From: Alcaligenaceae bacterium
GTDB lineage: Bacteria; Pseudomonadota; Gammaproteobacteria; Burkholderiales; Burkholderiaceae_B
Direction of reading: 5' to 3'
NCBI GenBank assembly: GCA_947380655.1
Contig: CANCRX010000117.1
Span: 1-8,753 of the forward strand
DNA length: 8,753 nt
Part shown: positions 5,709-8,753 of the stretch, one piece after another
How the letters are laid out: each line of letters starts with the position of its first letter
How positions within the stretch are numbered: position 1 is the stretch's first letter
The notes under the pieces: model-generated
Database searches by the model: none
Told to the model about the DNA's origin: nothing
Seen by the model: the letters and a program-made list of their open reading frames with translations, nothing else
Translations under genes and position numbers: made by a program

Positions 5709-6107
5709 ATGCAAACGAAAGAACTGACCAGCTCTCCTCAACAAAAAGCCTACGCTCCTCAACTCCCCTTGCAGATTCCACCGAAACTTTTACCTGAATC
5801 AGGCTGGGACCAGTTGATTACGATTACAGAAGTCCGACTCAAAAGCTCCACCCTGTTCGCAGTCGAACCCGTGACACTCAAATCACTGAAAGACACAGAT
5901 AGTGGTTATCTCTTCGTGTTGAATCAAGATCTAGGGATCAACGTATTCGCTCACAACTACAAACAACTCGTCCTTGACGTGCACGAATACATTGATTTTC
6001 TATGGACGAAATATGCTCGCGCCGACGACAGCGTACTGACCACCGCAGCACAGCGGATCAAAAGACATCTATTGAAAACGTTTATCGAGCAGAAGCTTGC
6101 TGCTTGA
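5709..6107 (+). CDS. Hypothetical protein, 132 residues
   Basis: I do not recognise this protein. It has a polar, proline-rich N-terminus (residues about 8-30: SSPQQKAYAPQLPLQIPPK), then a probable small alpha/beta domain. The domain comprises beta-like stretches LITITEVRLK, TLFAVEP and SGYLFVLNQDLGINVFA (66-81), then a helix YKQLVLDVHEYIDFLWTKYAR (84-103) and a charged C-terminal helix around AAQRIKRHLLKTFIEQKL. There are no signal peptide, membrane segments or cysteines, so it is probably cytoplasmic. The short sheet-plus-helix layout recalls HicB-like or other small antitoxin-type domains, which is only an impression. ATG 5709 lacks a good Shine-Dalgarno, and no alternative start exists nearby upstream. 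Its last 26 bases overlap the 3' end of the convergent kinase gene. Frame length and sensible composition make it a likely real gene. Confidence 0.65.
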   Translation: MQTKELTSSPQQKAYAPQLPLQIPPKLLPESGWDQLITITEVRLKSSTLFAVEPVTLKSLKDTDSGYLFVLNQDLGINVFAHNYKQLVLDVHEYIDFLWTKYARADDSVLTTAAQRIKRHLLKTFIEQKLAA

Positions 6108-7404
6108 GTAGGCAGAGGATTTCTTGAAATGCGGGACGTTGTTTGACATCACTTGCCAAACAACGATCCCTCAGTATTTCAAGTTCTTTTTTTGTTGCAC
6201 GCTCAGACAATGCTGATTCTTCGTTAACGTCCGATAGCACAGCCACTCTATCAAGCAACTCTTCAAGCAGACATCCAAACGCTCTCACCTCTATTCGCTC
6301 CAGGTTCAGCGCTTGCTCTCGATCTGATTCGGAAACAAAACACGCCGCCCCAAAATCCCCTAGCAATGCATGACCCGCATCACCCAACAAAATATTGTGC
6401 GCATAAAAATCGCCATGCATGATTCCATTGGCATGGAGTTGTGCAGCCACACTCGCCATGTCATGCGCAATGCGTAGTGCCTCACTCAAACTAAACCCGA
6501 GCTGCGTGTCATAGACATCTCGCGTACAAGACTCCAGACTTGGCGGTCCTGCCAGATTTCGATAGCGACTATCCACCAAGGACATCACTAAACCGGCCGT
6601 ATTTTCAGGATGGTCAGTGACTTTTCCTTGCACAGCAATCAAATTAGGATGCACCCCCGCCCGCATACACGCAGCCATTTCGCTATAGGGCAGACCATCA
6701 CTCGTGAGCTCGCCCTTGAATAACTTCACGGCTACAGCTGCGCCATCGACCGTCACCGCCTGATGAATCACGCCCGAGGCCCCTTCACCTAATTTTTGCT
6801 GTAGTGTCAGTCGATCCCAGGCAACTATCTCCACAGGTGCATCCGCTAGCGCGCGCGCTTCACGATCCGCAGAAAACGGATTGCCCGAGTAACTCAGCCA
6901 TGACAGACGCGGGAGTTTCAACAACCACTCAGGCAAGGCCTCAAACTGGTTAGCCGCGATCCTGAGCAACTGCAGATTATTGCAACCAGCCATTTCGACA
7001 GGCAAAGTTTTTAAACGATTGCCAGCAACCATCAGTTTTTGTAATAAAGGTCTGCGACCTAATTCTGCCGGGAGCTTCTCAATCTGATTGCCTGTCAGGA
7101 TCAGCCAGCGCAAATTAGGGGGTAATGAGGAGGCAGTGACCTGACGAAGCAGGTTATTTCTAAAACCCACCATACTTAGGCTGCTGCAGCGACCCAACAC
7201 CTCGGGTAATTCTGTAAATAGATTATCCGAACAAAAGAGGACTTTGAGCTTATGCAGTCGATCAAGATCATCTGGAAGACTGGTGAACTGATTACCCGAG
7301 ATATCGAGGATCTCCAGGGTATCGGCCAAGTCGAAAATTTCCCTGGGGAATTCTTTTAACCCTGCTCGCAGTTCATAGCGGTTTGTTGGTGTAGTCTTTT
7401 CCAT
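6082..7404 (-). CDS. Leucine-rich-repeat protein kinase, cytoplasmic
   Basis: A 440-residue Ser/Thr-type kinase with an N-terminal LRR domain. Residues about 30-175 carry six or seven repeats with a 22-23-residue period (starting near 30, 53, 76, 98, 121, 144 and 167) of the form LxxLxxxxNxxxxLPxxL. The kinase domain spans about 199-440: glycine loop GEGASGV (206-212), AVK lysine K227, helix-C glutamate E242, catalytic loop HGDFYAHN (D332, N337; HGD instead of HRD) and DFG (350-352). The activation segment is short, with no obvious APE motif. All phosphotransfer residues are present. There is no signal peptide or membrane helix, so unlike plant receptor kinases it should sense something inside the cell. 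ATG 7404 is chosen; an in-frame TTG at 7470 would add 22 residues but its purine run is only two bases away. ATG also lacks a clear ribosome site, so the start is uncertain. Substrate unknown. Confidence 0.9.
   Translation of the reverse strand: MEKTTPTNRYELRAGLKEFPREIFDLADTLEILDISGNQFTSLPDDLDRLHKLKVLFCSDNLFTELPEVLGRCSSLSMVGFRNNLLRQVTASSLPPNLRWLILTGNQIEKLPAELGRRPLLQKLMVAGNRLKTLPVEMAGCNNLQLLRIAANQFEALPEWLLKLPRLSWLSYSGNPFSADREARALADAPVEIVAWDRLTLQQKLGEGASGVIHQAVTVDGAAVAVKLFKGELTSDGLPYSEMAACMRAGVHPNLIAVQGKVTDHPENTAGLVMSLVDSRYRNLAGPPSLESCTRDVYDTQLGFSLSEALRIAHDMASVAAQLHANGIMHGDFYAHNILLGDAGHALLGDFGAACFVSESDREQALNLERIEVRAFGCLLEELLDRVAVLSDVNEESALSERATKKELEILRDRCLASDVKQRPAFQEILCLLKQQASAR
6133..6170. 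repeat. Inverted repeat inside the kinase gene's 3' end
   Basis: CGTTGTTTG (6137-6145) pairs perfectly with CAAACAACG (6157-6165). GGGA (6133-6136) can pair with TCCC (6167-6170) if A6166 is bulged. It lies in codons for the conserved RDRCLASDVKQRP stretch of the kinase, 30 bases past the end of the convergent small gene. It might slow transcription coming from that gene, but a T-run appears only at 6186-6192, too far for a classical terminator. Confidence 0.35.
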
Positions 7405-7503
7405 AGGGATCAAGCTTAACAAATGCAAAAGGCTTGATTCCAAAAGAACGTCTGAATCTGGTTTAAACAATACCCCGGTCGAGCCGAAGCAACGCGCGAA
7501 GGG

Positions 7504-7516
7504 AGTAAACTTTACT
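7504..7516. promoter_or_regulatory. Short palindrome in the kinase-rfbB divergent region
   Basis: AGTAAA-C-TTTACT is a perfect 13-base palindrome in the 174-base gap between the divergent kinase and dehydratase genes. It is AT-rich and could arise by chance. The gap must hold promoters for both genes, but I found no convincing -35/-10 pair on either strand. Confidence 0.25.
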
Positions 7517-7578
7517 TCTAGCTTTAACTAGTAATTTGATCTGACTCACACTCCCACCTTACCCCTTGAGCACAAAGA

Positions 7579-8634
7579 ATGATTCTCGTCACAGGCTGCG
7601 CTGGTTTTATCGGTAGTAACTTTGTCCATACCTGGCTAGAAAATCACGACGAACCCATCGTCAACTTGGACAAACTCACCTACGCTGGCAACCTAGACAA
7701 CCTGGCCTCGCTCTCTCAGGACAAACGCCATATTTTTGTCCAGGGCGATATTGGTGACCGCGCGCGTGTAGATGCCCTGCTGGCGCAATACAATCCTCGT
7801 GCCGTACTGAATTTCGCAGCCGAATCGCATGTCGATCGCTCGATTCACGGGCCGGGGGATTTCATCCAGACCAATGTTGTCGGCACATTTAATCTGCTTG
7901 AGTCCGTTCGTGCCTATTGGGCGGTACTCCCAGAACCTGCGAAAACAGACTTCAGATTCCTGCATGTTTCGACTGACGAAGTCTATGGCACGCTTGCCCC
8001 GCAGGACCCGCCTTTCGCGGAAACGCACCCCTTCGAGCCGAATAGTCCGTATGCCGCCAGTAAAGCCTCATCTGATCACTTAGTACGCGCCTGGCACCAC
8101 ACCTATGGCCTGCCCGTACTGACAACCAACTGTAGCAATAACTACGGCCCATATCACTTCCCTGAAAAACTCATCCCACTGGTGATTCTGAATGCTTTGA
8201 ATGGCAAACCGTTGCCCATCTATGGGGACGGCCAGCAGGTACGCGACTGGTTATTCGTCCAAGACCATTGCCGGGCGATCGCACGCGTACTGGAATCAGG
8301 GCGGTTAGGTGAGACCTACAACATCGGTGGCTGGAACGAGATGGCCAACATCGATGTGGTCAAAACCATCTGTGCACGACTGGATGTCCTGCGCCCCCGC
8401 GCCGATGGCAAACCTTATGCCGATCAGATCACCTATGTCACCGACCGGCCAGGCCACGATCGTCGTTATGCCATCGATGCACGTAAAATCGAGAGCGAAC
8501 TGGGCTGGAAACCTCTGGAAACTTTTGAATCCGGGATTCAGAAAACGGTGCAGTGGTATCTGGACAATCCAAAGTGGGTTGAGGGTGTGACCAGTGGCGA
8601 GTATCGCAAATGGATTGGCAAGCAGTACGGTTAA
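7579..8634 (+). CDS. rfbB: dTDP-glucose 4,6-dehydratase
   Basis: A 351-residue, full-length RmlB/RfbB of the extended short-chain dehydrogenase family. It removes water from dTDP-glucose to give dTDP-4-keto-6-deoxyglucose, the entry step to dTDP-rhamnose and other deoxysugars for LPS or exopolysaccharide, in the cytoplasm. The N-terminal NAD-binding motif is TGCAGFIG (G6, G9, G12). DKLTYAGNLDNL and AAESHVDRSI are family signatures. The catalytic T132-D133-E134 lie in STDEVYG, and the YxxxK pair is Y158 and K162 in YAASK. NNYGPYHFPEKLIP and the C-terminal RPGHDRRYAID with SELGWKP are also typical. GAG eight bases before ATG 7579 is a modest ribosome site. rmlA, rmlC and rmlD do not follow; an MFS gene starts 9 bases after the stop codon. 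The upstream neighbour is the divergent kinase, so this copy seems separated from a standard rml operon on the visible side. Confidence 0.96.
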   Translation: MILVTGCAGFIGSNFVHTWLENHDEPIVNLDKLTYAGNLDNLASLSQDKRHIFVQGDIGDRARVDALLAQYNPRAVLNFAAESHVDRSIHGPGDFIQTNVVGTFNLLESVRAYWAVLPEPAKTDFRFLHVSTDEVYGTLAPQDPPFAETHPFEPNSPYAASKASSDHLVRAWHHTYGLPVLTTNCSNNYGPYHFPEKLIPLVILNALNGKPLPIYGDGQQVRDWLFVQDHCRAIARVLESGRLGETYNIGGWNEMANIDVVKTICARLDVLRPRADGKPYADQITYVTDRPGHDRRYAIDARKIESELGWKPLETFESGIQKTVQWYLDNPKWVEGVTSGEYRKWIGKQYG

Positions 8635-8643
8635 GAAAAAAAT

Positions 8644-8753
8644 ATGAAAATTTTTTATGGCTGGAAAATGGTCGCCGCCGCGGCCGGCATGCAATTCCTG
8701 GCCTCACTGTTTCTATTTCAAGCGCTTGGCGCCTATGCCTCGCTGATCATTGA
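8644..8753 (+). CDS. MFS transporter, N-terminal fragment
   Basis: The frame from ATG 8644 stays open to the window edge, giving 36 codons plus two bases. The start MKIFYGWKMVAAAAGMQF followed by the hydrophobic LASLFLFQALGAYASLII matches the first cytoplasmic residues and first membrane helix of major facilitator transporters. The FYGW opening is common in the monocarboxylate or oxalate/formate-like branch. Spacing of 9 bases from rfbB, with only an A-rich AAGAAA upstream as a poor ribosome site, suggests cotranscription. The substrate cannot be judged from this fragment. A transport role linked to deoxysugars is not implied, as operon membership may be incidental. Confidence 0.75.
   Translation, partial: MKIFYGWKMVAAAAGMQFLASLFLFQALGAYASLII

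Noticed and set aside
6089..6104. AGCAG...CTGCT hairpin at the convergent gene overlap as a terminator
   Set aside because: The stem is only five pairs, lies inside both coding ends, and has no adjacent T-run.
7405..7470. TTG start adding 22 residues to the kinase
   Set aside because: Its GGGG run is only two bases from the codon, and the added stretch does not resemble the family. It is not fully excluded because ATG 7404 also lacks a ribosome site.
8305..8707. Overlapping minus-strand open frames of 89 and 129 codons opposite rfbB
   Set aside because: rfbB coding on the plus strand is certain. These frames show no motif or ribosome site and extend into the MFS start.
1..8753. Mobile elements, CRISPR arrays, tRNA or rRNA genes
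   Set aside because: I saw no transposase or integrase motifs, no regularly spaced repeats and no tRNA-like or rRNA-like sequence on either strand.

Overview
This window reads as chromosomal DNA from a betaproteobacterium, most likely of the order Burkholderiales. The pointers are a Bug-type (TctC family) periplasmic binding protein without its membrane partners, an IclR regulator divergent from a small catabolic operon, maleate-isomerase-like and carboxymuconolactone-decarboxylase-like genes, and an LRR-kinase resembling those I recall from Pseudomonas and Bordetella relatives. The order is an inference from gene content. I saw no rRNA, tRNA, CRISPR array, phage or transposase gene.

Left part (1-1715, + strand): the tail of an Asp/Glu-racemase/maleate-isomerase-type protein, a carboxymuconolactone-decarboxylase-like protein that starts at TTG 408, and a second, complete racemase/isomerase paralogue. 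The three genes are 20 and 9 bases apart and look like one operon. They meet an IclR-type regulator (1746-2525, - strand) tail to tail.

Centre (2526-5536): a 165-base divergent region carries a good sigma70-like promoter with overlapping inverted repeats. It reads rightward into a Bug binding protein, an HpcH/HpaI-type aldolase and an amidohydrolase resembling 2-pyrone-4,6-dicarboxylate lactonase. The operon ends at a strong intrinsic terminator (5506-5536). An 18-base sequence in the promoter recurs with one change 8 bases after the last stop codon, so the pair brackets the operon. Together the two operons look like one IclR-controlled catabolic module: bind an organic acid in the periplasm, open or hydrolyse a ring or lactone (amidohydrolase), isomerise or decarboxylate (racemase-like and CMD-like enzymes), then cleave to a 2-oxoacid such as pyruvate (aldolase). 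The substrate cannot be read from the sequence.

Right part (5537-8753): an unrecognised 132-residue protein overlaps tail to tail, by 26 bases, with a cytoplasmic leucine-rich-repeat protein kinase whose catalytic residues are all present. Divergent from the kinase is an intact dTDP-glucose 4,6-dehydratase (rfbB/rmlB), followed after 9 bases by the first 36 codons of an MFS transporter that runs off the window. The usual rmlA, rmlC and rmlD partners are not adjacent on the visible side.
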